From contig CAIIXF020000012.1 of the NCBI GenBank assembly GCA_903813345.2, forward strand, positions 30,843,001 through 30,907,000: a DNA stretch of 64,000 nt. The letters run 5' to 3'. The position numbers and the translations under genes are program-made. Shown here one piece after another: positions 44,037 to 59,000 of this stretch. The notes under the pieces were generated by a model. It had not been told where the DNA came from, did no database searches, and was given only the letters and a program-made list of their open reading frames with translations. Position 1 is the stretch's first letter, and every line of letters starts with the position of its first letter. The stretch is from Owenia fusiformis. Its lineage: Eukaryota; Annelida; Polychaeta; Sabellida; Oweniidae.

Positions 44037-47000
44037 ATGGCAGCCAAAGGCCATGTGGATGTCGTTGGAGAACGACGTTTGAGGCCGATTTATGGTACGT
44101 TACCACCAATTTACAATGCTCAGACTGTCCATAGATATTTTTTCATACCTAAGGGTGCTGTATTCTCAATTTCGTACTAAAACTCATTGTGAATCATAAT
44201 GAATTTAACATTTTTCTATATCACAAAATTTTATTTTTTTATTTTTTTTTGATGAAAAATAAATTGACCTGTCATGCATTTGTCATGTCAGTCAAAGGGA
44301 GTAGTTCAGCAACATCGAATTTACCTATATCTAACAGGATTGTAAATATAAATTTGACTTGCTACCCTTTGGCAAAATGATTTTTACTGATGGCCAAGGT
44401 TTTTCTGGCAGTTTTCTTTGGCAGCCATAGTATGTATCCAACAGACCGAATATAATATTCGGTCTGTTATGATTGATATATTTCCTATGGAAATCGCGGT
44501 GATATTTTTTGCACATAAATTTCTCGTTTATTACAAGAATGTTCACCTTGAAAATTGGTGAATATGTTGAAGAGATGTTCATCTTAAACTAGAAGCAAAA
44601 ATATTTGTATAAGGCGGGTACAAGTTGATATAAAATAATGAAATGTTCAGACTCACCAAAACTTCAGGATGTGTTTATAAGTCCTTGTAAGTACATCGCG
44701 AAATCAATGTCAAGGACGTTTGAGTTCACGAGATCCAAACGAGATATGCAAATTTTTTGAACTTTGACAACACATGACCACTTGATTACCTCGGCCTTCT
44801 TCATGAATATTTCCGCTCTATTTACTATAAATGAAGAAAATTAATCGGGATAATGATAATAAATGACTAGATCTAATAAATTCCCGCACAAATGGAATTT
44901 ATCAACACGCTTCCGTCCGCTCCACGTGTTATTTGTTTACAAATAGACTGACGTCACTGGCTAAATCTCGTTTATCGTGAGAATTGGCATTGCCAAAATG
45001 GCTTGACCTAATCAATGGCTTCGCTACAAGAAGCGTCTGTACATTTTATGAATATCTTCAGTAAGAGGACAATATACGAAAAAATAATATTGTAAGTACT
45101 TTACAAGGTAATCATTTTATCATTTAACAAACTTATTTGTAACATTTATTCAACACCACATTTTACAATAGGTGACTTACAGTCTGAATATTTATTCAGA
45201 CGAAGGATACAGTCTATGGCAGCCAACTGATCACTTGACCTGGAGCACATTTCTTGGAAACACCGTCAATTATGATTCATGGATTCCAGTTATACTTGCA
45301 GATCTTTGATGTCACCACTGAGGTGCTTAGCAAAATGCAGTTGCAAAAATTTCGGACAACATCGTAGAAAACAAAATCGTCAGTCCATGAATCGTAATTG
45401 ACAATGTTTTTGAGAAACAGGCTCCTTATGGTTAGGATCAAAGAATCGTATATACACTTAAAATCATTTTTATATCATATATCTGTTTGGCATTGGTCTA
45501 GAAAAGCCTATGATGAGCAATAGTCTCATTTTAGTGCCGTCAGGGAGGTCATGGAAGTGATTTCTAAAATAATCCATATGATCCTCAGACTCTTGTTTGG
45601 TACCCTTATTCACTGGCATGTAGCGGCCCTGATATCGATAAATTCTACACGCAATATAACCCGATACTACATGCTTGGTTAAAACTTTACACGAAGAAGC
45701 TTCGATATCCGGGCATTTACTCTTACACTGAACTGAAAATAGCATCGTCTAAACGTGTATGTGTTGGCTTCCGGGTAAGTTTATCAACATTTATACTCGA
45801 TTGAAAGAGCAGTCGTGCTTATATCGTGTACCAGTTTGATTTATCTATATGTGTGTGTATTTATAACATGATAGCCTAGTAATACCGTGTCGTTAGAACA
45901 ACTGCTAGATATCGAACTGATGACCTGAAATTACATTATTGGACTGATCGCGCATCTGATATTAAATGATTACTTTGCATTGAATCTGATATTAACTTGC
46001 AACCCAATACCATAACTTTACATTTGAATGATAACACGGCCTCATATTCTAATCCATTATACGTCCATTGCAGGCCAAAAATGTTTCAATGTGGATATTG
46101 TAATGCACACGAGAATACATTCGATTCGTATATTGATCATACATCAATTGAACATGGAGATTTTCCTGTACACTTTTTCCAAACCTGTGGAATAGTCAAG
46201 ATGCGAGTAGAAATTATCTTGATTTACGTCATCAAATATTCAAAATTCATTTTTTGAAAAAATTCGAAACCATCGAATACCACTTTTTAAGACGTGATAT
46301 TCGATAGTTTAAAAGTGATATTCAATGGTTTGTAAATTGTTTACTAAAATATGATATATTGGTCACATATCAAATATATCATCATGTGATATTCGATCTA
46401 TATCATTGCAACCATGGGATATAGAGGATATCCTATGATTTATGAGAGATTTGATTTTTATCCACGAATGAATATGATATCTTAAGTATGTTTCCCACAT
46501 GCTCTGGTGTGTTACTTGCAAAATATGTTATCGTTTTCCAAAAAAATTCCAAATTTTTTTTCAAATTTTTTTTCCCAAATTTTTTTTCAAATTTTTTCAA
46601 ATTTTTTTCCCAAATTTATTTTCAAATTTTTTTTCCCAAATTTTTTTCCCACATTTTTTTCAAATTTTTTTTCACCTTTTTTTGGCATACTTTTTTTCAG
46701 AATATTTTCAAAACTTTTTTTTCAAATTTTTTTCAAAACTTTTTTTTCTAATTTATTTCAAAACTTTTTTTTCAAATTTTTTTCAAAATTTTTTTCCATA
46801 ATTTATTTTCCACAATTTCTTTCCGAATTTATTTTTAACATTTTTTTGAGTGGGACATACGATTTATATGTCCCAGAGCTCCGTCGGAGTAGGACATACG
46901 AAAAATATTTGCCGGATATGGAATATATTCCCGGTTGATATGCCCCTGAAACCTCATCAGGTATGGAATACATATAGGTTATTTACTGGGAGGGATTGAA

Positions 47001-50000
47001 TATGGGTTTTATTCCGAGGGGCAGTATGATATTGACTGAAGGGTAATATAATATTGACCGAGAGCGCAGCGACCGAGTGTCAATATCATATTGCCCAAGG
47101 TCAATATCATATTTTCCGAGGAATAAAACCCATATTCAATCCTGACCAGAAATAACCTATTTATTCCATAATACATCCCTCTAGAATGTTACATTTGGAT
47201 AATGCAAACGTTATATTAATAAATGCACATTGTTTGAAAAATAAAATAAATAAATAAAATAACCGGGAAACTAAAAAATAGGTCAATACGCTCCAATACG
47301 ATTTTTTCACGGGGACAATACGATTTTTTCATGTAATACGCTCCAATACGATTTTTTCCCGGGGACAATACGATTTTTTCATGTAATACGATTCAATACG
47401 ATTTTAATTCCTTCATATTTCCCTGGGAAAACAGTAGTATTATGGAATAAAATATATTTTCCCTCGGGACCTGCGGCCCTCGGACAGATATATTATATTT
47501 GCCTCGGGGTAATCCCAATATCCTGAACCTCATATAGGATAATCTCTATATCTACCTGATGGACCATAGGGACCGAAGGTAGACGTGCATATCTCACGAT
47601 ATATATATATATAGTTTAGCATGATATTTACTTCTTTCTGTAACTGGAATACGATTCTAATATACAAGCAACACATACGTATTCCCGGGGAACCATAAAT
47701 CTTTTGTGTAGGGTGTGGACATTTTTCTTTTCATTTCTCTAAAATCAGATTATTTTCATAAAATCCATACAAGGTTGGGCCTAAGCCTCTATTTTCGTAT
47801 TCTGCATGTTAAGATATTTATAATGTAAAACCTAAGAGATAAATTCAATGTCTTCAGTTGAGAATAAGTATAGGGTAAATGTGTGAATTCTGCTTGTTGT
47901 TGCACTATTTTTATAATAAACAAGGTTCGATACGCAACACTATAGACTGCAGTCATAGCTTAGTTGTAAAGAAAACAAAAGAAGTTGGGACGTGGTCATG
48001 CTTGATTATGTTTCTTTTATATATCACCGTTTGCATTCGTTGAAATCGGCCTGCATTGATTTCAAGAGGTGGTCGGTGTACAAGGTCATATGTTTGAGTT
48101 ATTGGTTTAATGATAAATGTGACCCTTGAATGCGTTATGCTTTATGTATGCGTGAAACAAATACTCCAATGGCCTAATCTCAATTTGCCTACAAACAATA
48201 TAACATTGAAATGATGGTCATCTGCATATTAACTTCCGCACCACACGTCTAACTTCGACACAATTCAGTAAAGTATCCAGTATCGCTTAAATCGCTACAT
48301 GCCAGTGCTTATTAGAATTAGCATCTTGTTGTTTCATGAATCGGGAACTGCCTTTTCAAATGACACCAGTCCACCTCTATTCACTGTACCTCTGTATTCT
48401 TTCAGATGAGCCCATATATTTTCAGTGATATTGCAAGATGGAAGCGTTAGAATTCATCGCTCAATCGATCGACAATATTTTTGGTCTGAGTTATACAAAA
48501 TACTTAACCATCCTTCCATCAATATTTATGATATTCATTAACTTAACCCCAGTCATTAAATTATTGCAATAATATATATTATTAACTCACCATGAAATTG
48601 TACAATACCGACGTTGATTTTCTGTGGGACTGTTTGTATGATTCACCTGAGTTAAATGTACATTTTTCTTCAAAATCATGCCCTTTAAGTTTAGAGTTAT
48701 TCATATCTCTTTCTATGGGCCACCTGGTAGGCCTACAATTGTTAGAAATTTTCATTCACTTCATGAATTTATGATCACTTATCAGAAATGTTAGACTTGT
48801 GTCATGTTTCTACACAAGTCACCATTCTAAGATGGAAGAATCTTCTAGTATAGTACATTTTCATTTTCCTAACGCAAAGATCCTACATGAAAAATCTGAA
48901 AATATTGATGCTTTCTCCATACTAATAAAGGATGGTTTTGTGTTTTCACAAAGTTGGTTTTTTTGAAAGACTACTTGGAGTGTACAGTGATTTTATTTTG
49001 AAAGAATTTGCAACGTGTCATATAATAGCATGACTGATATAGTATTTCCCAGGGTTTTAACCTCTGACCTTTTTATTTACTAGTACAGTCTCAACTTAAT
49101 TTGGCGGCCATTTTGATTTATCCGATCCGCCAAATTATTTAAGTACACCATATTAAGTAGTTGCCAAATTCAATATTTCAAATTTCAGTCATAAATTTGT
49201 ATATATACATTTCAATATTGCAAGTCCACCAAATTAAGTAGCTGCCAAATGTTTAAACTGCAAATCTGCCAAAATAAGCGTCGTCAAATTAATTAAAATT
49301 AAAGTTTAGAGTACTGACTGCATGCTGTTACTGTATTCCATGCTGATTCTGCTCATTTTTCTTTTTTTGATTTAAAATGATTTGAGATTTTTTTGGTCAA
49401 TAGGAAATTTACATCTAGAAATGTGTTGCCAAGATTTACGAGTCAAAGAAAAGATGGCCCAATCATGTGACATAAAGCACATCAAAGCACCATAGCAGTA
49501 CAGACGCACATACTTTGAATTTTGAAAATAGGCTGGCACCTATTTGCAACCACAAAACTAAAATGCATTCTCTAGTAGATACAATATCTCATTTTAATTG
49601 TTGGCTAAATGGTTGAAATATGCCAGTTATAAAAAATATCAAAAATGCAAATGCTTGAATGTTTTTCTTAGTTTTGATAATGCATGTGTGTTTGTTGGTT
49701 TTTCATCTGGTGTTCCTGATGCTGCATTGAAATGTGAACTGTGTGAAGATTTTTTTTTTATTTTGCATCATGATTCATTCTACTTAAAGCATAATTTTCA
49801 GTTTTCTTACATTTTTGTTTGTAATTAATCTAACTGACACAATTAGATATATTACACTAATCATTCTACTGAACATGAAAGGATAATTCTTCAGATTTTC
49901 ATTTTTCATTCATTTCACATAGATAGGGGTTTAAATATAAATTTTACAACCAGGCAAAATTATGAACTCCAGGTACAATTATAGCAAATTAGAATTTTTA

Positions 50001-53000
50001 CATGGAAACAGTTCAAAATTTCTCAAAATACATGTAACAAGTCATGTTAGTAGTAAACAGAGAAAATTGCCCTTTGACTATTGCTAATGATAATTAGTCG
50101 CAGTTTTTCTTGTCAAATATTGAAAAAATTCATGGTTTTCTGATATTTCTTTATAATTTAAATTGTTTACCGATTGCCTGTTCACTTTCTTTTAATCATA
50201 AAGTCTATTTATTTTAAAACGCATAAATAAATGTTCATCATTGTCATGGCATAATTGCCCAAAAAAGGGCATTTCTACTGCTGCTTAAATACATGGCTAT
50301 ACATTTCCACTCTGTTCACACTATTAGATTCATTGCTGATTCAATTATGTGAATATTTTCAGACTACCTGGACAGTGGCAATAATAAGAAAGCCTTGCAG
50401 GAGTGTGACAAAGTGCTGAAGAAACAGAAAGATTTTACATGCGCTAAGGTAAACAGTAACTTCATCAATGTTTGTATTAGTGATAATTCCACAAAGCTAA
50501 TATATTTTTTCTTTCATCATATACGATTGTATGATCAACACAGGGCCAGCATTTGCCAAAGTGAAAGGGGAATAACACTTTCCAAAAATTCCAGGAAGGT
50601 TTACATTTGACAATTTTGGCCTCAAAATCACTTGAAATAGCCTCAAAATGATGGTGAATTTTGAAAAAATGTTGGCGCCAGGTGCATGGGGTTCAAAGGG
50701 GGTGGGGGGGGGGGGTGCTACAGGCCTGCAACACACTTGTTCAAAATGGAATAACTGCGTGCCTTATTCTATGTATACTGTACATGTATGTTATACATCA
50801 GAATATTCTTTACTTACAGGCATTAAAGGCCCTAGCTTTATTGCGACTGGGCAGACAGGATGAGAGTGACACTATCCTACAGGGTGTCCATGATGAGAAA
50901 CCAGCAGATGACGCCACCCTACACACACTTAGTATCTGCTATAGGGAGACTGCAAGTTGTGAGTCACCTTGTATTTTGAAAAAATCAGCTATAAATAATC
51001 AGTTTTATTTTGTTGTACTGTTTCCAAAAAATATTGAAAATACTGAAAAATCCAAAAAATCAGTATCTTATTTTTAATACATGATTTTCATGTAATGCTA
51101 AATATTCCAAGATATTTTGGATGCAATTATCAAAAATCATCAAAAACACAAGAATTGAAAATATTTTTTTTATATTAGACATATACATGTTTGAATTACT
51201 ATTTTAGGGGACAGGATCATCGATATGTATGAGAATGCATTGAAGAAAGATGCGGGAAATGAAGATATTCTATCTGCACTTTTCATGGCATATGTTCGAG
51301 TTAGTGACTATCAAAACCAGAAGAAGACTGCCATGTTATTGCATAAGATAGCCCCGAAGAAAAATCCATATTATTTTTGGGGTGTCATGAGCATCGTTAT
51401 GCAGGTATATATTGCCATATTTGGTTTTACCCTTTTCAAGTCTGATTCTTTTCTCAATCTCTTACTGATAAAGCACAGTGATCTCTGATTGATCCAATGC
51501 TTAGTTGTCAAATGATTGCTGTTTTCACTTCAAAGATTCAACTTTGATTTTAGACCCTTCCGAAATTTTGGGAAAATGGATATTTTGTTTGTTTTATGTC
51601 ATAACAAGAAGTGGTAATATAATATTATAGTCCCCAACTGTTTTGTGGATGGTGTTCAGTGGTTGGTGTTCGATGGTTGGCGTTTGGTTTATGTAACTAA
51701 TGGCAGGTGGTAACATTTTGTGTGTTTATTATTATTATTATTATTATATCTTGGTTACCGCCATATTTGGCGAGCAATACCTCATTGGTATATTCCGTAT
51801 GTTACGCATTTTACACTCGAAGATAGAGCCAGAAACCCCTCCTTGGAGGAGCCCTGTTTTCTTTTATGTGCACAGGTACACACCACAGCCTTTTTATAAG
51901 AGTCGTGAACCACTCAGTCAAACACCCAGAATTACATAACGCACAAACAAACTTGTCTGAACCGGGAATCGAACCCGGGGCCAAGCGATATTGGTAACCT
52001 TGACTCTCTCTGCCACTGAGCCATAGCGGGTGGACTAAATGTTAATGTCTTGTTGACATTTTCCTTAATCTATGCAATTTTTTTTTGTTCTTTGTAACAT
52101 CTTCAAAATGCTCAAACAAATCTCTAAATGTTCAACATCTCTTCTTCCTTTTAGGCACTTTCCAAACCTGATGATAAGATGTCCAAAGCTGTCCTGCTTC
52201 CCCTAGCATTGAAAATGTGTAAGAAATACATTGAAGATGGGAAAGTCAATGCTGAAACTGGTGAGATTCTAGAAGATGCATTCTTTTGTCACTATCATAT
52301 TCTCACTCTGCGATTCTCACTCCCCGAGTCATTTTTGTTACTCTGAAATAAAAAAACTATATTTCCCTGTCGAGAGTGGCATTAGAAACAAAGCATATTC
52401 AACAGGCATAGTAATTGTTTAACCAGCAAAAGGAATAGTTTAAGATTGTTTTAATTGTCAAACTATTTTTCAGTATTGGAGGCTAAATAAATAAATAAAT
52501 ATTCCAGCCCGTCAGTTCATGGAGTATAGTTTTTAATTCATAGCATATTCCTTGACTGGCATTTCATCCAGTGTAATCACGGGGTACCATCGAATAATAT
52601 TGGCAACGTACCGGAGAACGACATTTTACTAAGAAATGGCAATAATTTAGCACAATATATTTTTTAACTAGAGTTCTATTTTGATTTTGACAAAAGTAAG
52701 TATTCCATGCAATAACTATTTCATTCATGAGTTTGTAGGAATTAAAATATATGATTTAAAGCACATATACTAATTTAAAAACATACGGGATTGTTCGAAT
52801 GCGAATTTATTAATATTTATGCTTTAAATCATATATTTTATTTTTTTTAATTATATAATTCAACTGATCTGCTCCGGTTACGTTCCCAGCTCCGGTTACG
52901 TTCCTAAGTAATATTTTTAAAACTTTTTTTTTAATTAAACAAATCAGAGTCGTGTGAATCAGAAATAACAGAATTATTCAATAGTATAAGGACTATTCTG

Positions 53001-56000
53001 TACTCTTTTCAAAAGTCTATACTTAAATGTTGTAAAAAGTTATAATCGAAAAACCATCTTTCGGAGTAAAGTCCGACTGCGCCGATTTCAATAACTTCGT
53101 ACTTGATCAGAACTGGGTTCCAACAGAATTCCTACAAACTCATGAATGAAATAGCCATTGCATGGAATACTTACTTTTGTCAAAATCAAAGTAGAACTCT
53201 AGTTAAAAAATATATTGTGCTAAATTATTGAAATTTCTTAGTAAAATGTCGTTCTCCGGTACGTTGCCAAAATTATTCGATGGTACCCCGTGGTAATATG
53301 TCTCATATTTCTCGGGTGTAATATGATATATTGAAATATTAATTCACAAAAGTGATGTAGGTATTTGCCCCAATAAAATAGGTATGCTCGATTTAATACA
53401 ACCTTTAGTAAAATGGACATTTTTTCTTATTTCAGAGGTAAAGCTGTTCTTAATGATACTAGAAATACAAGAGGATTACAAAATGGCATTATCCATTCTG
53501 CAGGGAATCCTTGGTGGTAAGTACCTATATAATTCAAAACGTTGTATCCTAAATCTTTCAAAATACAAAATATGTTTTGTGATGAAAATGGAGGATTATC
53601 CGGAAATAAAGTCACAACTGATGGAGGTTTTAGAAAATAGGCATGACATGAAATGACTAGTGCTTAAATATCGTATAATTGTACCAATATTTCTGGCTCT
53701 TATTCTCAGCTTGTCTTGCTCCTTCTACTTCCTTTTCAAAACAGTCCAATAGCAGCAGTTCTTGCTGGTCAGGTCATGCGTACCCCTTGTCATTTCTTGA
53801 TCTTCTTCACAATGTCAAATAATTTAAAGTGTTGATTGCTATAGCATTTCAGATGAACAGGTTAAGTTTGTAAATCATAATACTGACATGAAAACAGTTG
53901 AGAAATTCCAAAAAACAGCTAATTTTGGAAAAATGCTGCTGCTACCGCCACTGTCACCCATCTGCTGCTTATGAAATCCCCGCTGAATTCCTTGCTGATT
54001 CCTTGCCATTTTCTGTTTTATTTCAGAAAAACTCCAAGCAGAAATCCTGTTCAAGGAAACAAAAGAATTAGAGTGTTTGAAGAAACTTGAAAGGTGGGGA
54101 GATGTCAATGTCGCCAACAAAAAACTTATTCTCAAAAAGTAAGTTCTCAGGGACACATTCAGGATTTTTTCTAAGCTGATTGAAAAATTCACCATTACCT
54201 TTTTACGAAAAACATCAAAATTTGGAGAAATGAAATCCAGTTTACCATGGCTCATCTACTGTCAACTGGGTGTAAATGATGTTTCAACTGGGTGAAAGGT
54301 AATGCTCATACATTCAAATGGGTGCTCATTCAGTTTTTTGCATTGTTTTTAATATTCGTTCTTATCACCATCACTTTTTACACAGCCAATATAATTTGGC
54401 ATCATTTCGGCATTGAAAAAATTCGGCGCTGCTCTGGCACCGTTTCAACACCAGAAAATCAGATTGCATTTTGGGGGTGTATAGGGACAAGTGTTGTAAG
54501 TTAGCAGTTGACAATTTGGCAGCAGTTGTAACAAATTGTCACACTTTTAAACCATTTGTATTAACTCAAATAACCAGGTTGTTACATTTTACATGATAAT
54601 ACCTTTTTCTCATATATGCATTTATAACTCTCCATATTAAACTTCTCAATTTATGTATTTTCATTCTCAATTTTTAGTCAGGATGGCTGGGATTATTATA
54701 AAGAGTATTTGGAGTCTATGTTCCGGCTAATTGATGGTGGACATGTGTCGGTAGCCCCTCAAGAGGAAACCACGTAAGAAACACAGATTGTTCTGTGCTT
54801 ACCCTTTGTACAAAACTTTTATATAGTGTTTGAATACTCTCACTAAAAGGTTGCCAAAAAGTGGACAAACTGGATATCAATGCTGTTGTGGAGATGCATT
54901 TATATATGAGTAACTCTAAAATCTTAATCCTCGGGTGTAGCTAGCATCTTGAAATTGGTGAGGCAAAAATGAATAAGCGAGGCAAACTTAAGCTAAAAGT
55001 GATATTTTAAATAAAGCCACTATTAAAGTTTCAGTTTATAAAAATGTGTGGATAAAAAGGTTTCTGTAAAGCTTTGGTGAGTAAATTGCCTCACCATGGA
55101 CTTGACTATCAAAGTTTCAATTGAAAAAATGTGTGGATAAAAAGGTTTTATAAAACTTTGGTGCCTCACCATAGACTTGAGGCAATTGCCTCACTTCAGC
55201 CTCACCTTACCTCATGTAATCCATTTATATTCAGGTGTGAAGAGGCAATGCCAGATAACCATCCAATAATGGCTCTCCAGTTCATAAACAGCCAGATTGA
55301 GGCAAACAAATCCAAACCTATACGAGGACCATACCTTGCACAACTTGAATTATTGCGACTTGTACAGTCCCGGGAGGAAAGCTATGCTCTTGAATTAGGT
55401 AAAAATTAAACATGGGGTCATGTTATTTTCATGAAATTAACAAGGAATCAAATATTATGAATATTGTCAAGTGTTATTGATTGTATTTAACTTCAAAACA
55501 CCTGACGTGCCATAATCTCAAGTCATTACCTCGTGTATTAAGATTTGAATGTCGTCTTTTCTGTTTTTATTAAAATCAATAATTGGTATATTAACACAAG
55601 TATAGCAAATTAAGATTATAATGTTTATACGAGGAATAAAAATGGGAACTATTGGTTGAGTTATAAATTATATTCTAGGATGTGAAAGCATAAATGCAAA
55701 AAACAGTGTAATTTAAAACATATTCATTGTATTTCTAGATACTGCTGATATACTAATACGTAACTATTATACCTTATTTGGTGATAAATTCTGTTGCTTT
55801 GGCGATCTGAAGATGTTTTGTGGTCTCTTAGATCAAGAATCATTTTCTCAGGTATACTACATTTTTGCTTGTTAGTTAAAAAATTTGAACTGTATTTTTG
55901 ATATAAGAAAGAATCACATGTAAAATTAATAATTAAATGTTTCATGTGTTTCATAAACTCATTTAGGGCTGGCTATTTTGTACAATAGGTGACACTTTAA

Positions 56001-59000
56001 TTAAATAAATAAAAATACATTTGTGAGCTATTTTGATCGCCCACTTGTTAGGTAAAACAATGTGTGTAAAACAATGTGGTAAAAATTTTCAATTTTGCAT
56101 TCTTTACAAAATGAAGCACAAAATCATAGAAAATAATGGAAGGGTTCATGAATTATAGATTTTTATTTTTTATTTTAGTTAATAGCAACCTTACATGAAG
56201 AACTAGGCGTAGAAACAAAGGAGGGAGAAGAAATCAAATATGCTCAAAATGTAAGTACAGGGCATTCCATTATGCTCTCATCTCTGCTATATACAGTGAT
56301 CTCCCAAGCATTTGAACAATTGGGTGCCATGGTCTGTTGAAAATAATGTTCTAACTTGTTGAAAATCCTGTCAAAAGGATGAAATATAGCTGGGTTTGAA
56401 ACTTCCAGCTGCCTGACTGCCTATGACAAACACTGAACCGATCACCGAAAAGCAATTTGAATCCTGGAAATGAAGTCCTTCCATTTATTGCAGTAAATGT
56501 TTGGTACTCATAGCTGCCTGATTGCCAATGGCAGTCGCTTTTCACTTTACTAACAATGAACTTGGAAAAATGTGTTGCCTTTTTGGCAATGGACTGAATG
56601 CTTATATAATACGTTTAAAAGGTTATGTGAATCTATAGTTAGTCATTTTATCATTCACTCACGATACAATAAATAAAAGACCATTTGTTTGTTAAATTTT
56701 TTTTTCATCTCCCACACTCAATTAAGCTCATCACTTTGAATGCCCTTATGAGACGATCACAAATAAAAGCCGACACATTTTCAGGTAAAAGAACTCCAGA
56801 GGCATTTAACTCTCATCCAGCTTAGCAGGTATATAGGATGTCACGATTTACTCTCAGATGATGCAAAATCTCAAATGGCCAAGACACTGGTGCTCAGGTA
56901 CAAAGATGGATTAAAGTTTGGTAAGTTTAAACCAAGTGTAGTTCCTTCATATCACTGAAATATGAACAACAAATGAACATAAGTGATAAAGTGATAGTGA
57001 TAAATTGAACATAACGAGAAGCCACAGGGTTCTCTCAACACTGAGATTTCTGCGGTGCAGCTCCTCTAATTGATCTCTAACACCCTCTAGTAATATCATG
57101 AGCCTCCAACAAAAATGCTATGTTCAAAAGTAAAACAGCACTTAAATGCTACACAAAAAAAAGCTTGATTCTCTTGCACTGAAAATTAAAAAACCAAGTG
57201 TTGTATTGAAAATACAAATTCATTAAATATCCTCAGTTCATAAAAATGTTTGCGAAAGCATTGAGCCATCTGTGAATCAATCAAATTAAAGATAGCTTTT
57301 GGTTGAGTTGTAATGAGAGCCCTCTATATTTCAGGAAAGGAATTGATATCCACAGATCTCCAGTTCAGTGATAACTACCTGCTTCTAGCTTTACATCTTA
57401 TGTATGATGTTTATATAAGCACAGGTTAGTATACAAACCATTTCCATGGAGTTCTTGAGGGGAGAGGGGGGTAGTAGGGTAAACAGTAAACACTAGTTTT
57501 ATCTATGTGAGAATTAGAGGGGAATACTCCAGAATTCATGATTCTAGCTCTACATCTTATTCATATATAAGCACAGGTTGTACACAAAGCATGGACTTCT
57601 TTGGGGTTTACCTTGTATTCGTGAATGCAACTAACGCCTGCCAGCTACCTTATTAACCCACTATTTTATGGCCAACTCATTTAAAATATGAATTGAATAG
57701 TGGCAGGTACTATTCATATTTAAATGAGTTACTCATAAAATAGTAGATTAATCCGGAAGTAGACAGGCATTAGTTACATTCGCGAATACAAGCTTAGTAG
57801 GGTAAATATTAAGCATCAGTTATATCTATGTGAGAATTAGAGGGGAATACCCCAGAATTTCCATGTAAAGATCACATGGAGATTGGTTCCTCTATGGATT
57901 CTGGGTATTTTCTCATCTTGTGAGAACATTGAATATAGCCTGCACAGCAAAAAATTACAATTTGATACATATTCAAACTAACATCTCTGTCTTGCAACAT
58001 CTGAAAAATGTCATTAACTTCAACATTTTGGCATAAAAAGTGAAATCAAGTTTTCATCAGTTGTATGTACGACAAATCATTCTTTGTTTGTAGGGGATCA
58101 GGATGTACTTTGGGAGATGATACTCTTACTAGAGAAAGGCCTTTTCAATTCTGTCTCAAACTTCCAGTTCAAACTGCTGTTGATTAAACTCTACAGTACT
58201 GTAGGTAAGTGCTATTTCATGGATAGATAGTCTTGCATCAAAGGTCTTTATTGCTTCATTCTCTCTGCTGTTCTGTATATATATCTCTACTACAGGGTCT
58301 ATATACAAGACTAATTGAGGTATTTTAGTCAGCTCAGTTTTGAATGATTTTTTAACACTGGACAACTCAGACCGGAGCAGACTCAGACCAAAACAACTTG
58401 AACTCAAGACAAATAGACCCAAGGCAATTTAGTGCCAAGAAACCCAGACCAAGACAACTTGAACCCAAGACAAATAGACCCAAGACAATTTAGTGCCAAG
58501 AATCCCAGACCAAGACAACTTGAACTCAAGACAAATAGACCCAAGACAATTGAGTGCCAAGAAACCCAGACCCAAGACAATTGAGTCCCAAGAAACCCAG
58601 ACCAAGACAACTTGGACTCAAGACAATCAACACCGACCCAAGACAACTCTATAGACTGCATTAAAAGTAAAACTAATTTAATTGCCCCAGTGTTGAATGA
58701 GAATGTAATTTTGTAAAAGTGTGATCAATCTCAGGTACACTAGCAGAACATCCTCAGCTATAAAAATGACTATATCCAAAGATTTATAGCAGGACCACAA
58801 TAAACTAATGTTGAAATCCACAGACTCTTTTGATGAATTTCTTCCTTTTATTATTTCAGGTGCATTTGGTCCATGTCCCTGTCTATATGATAGCATGGAT
58901 ATAAAGTATATACAGAATGATACACTAGGGTAAGTTACATTGTGATCAAAATAACTGTCAATCATAGGTACCTTAATATTGACTTAACATTACATACAAA

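Noticed and set aside
46499-46938. Phe-rich proteins in three frames
   Set aside because: Low-complexity (CAAATTTTTTT)n sequence.
50875-50895. CAGGGTGTCC as a transposon end
   Set aside because: It is coding sequence of NAA25 exon 3 (LQGVHDE), with no partner end nearby.
58156-58661. Minus-strand open frames with repeated LSWSGFLG-like motifs
   Set aside because: Opposite strand of the 61-bp tandem repeat and of NAA25 exon 14.
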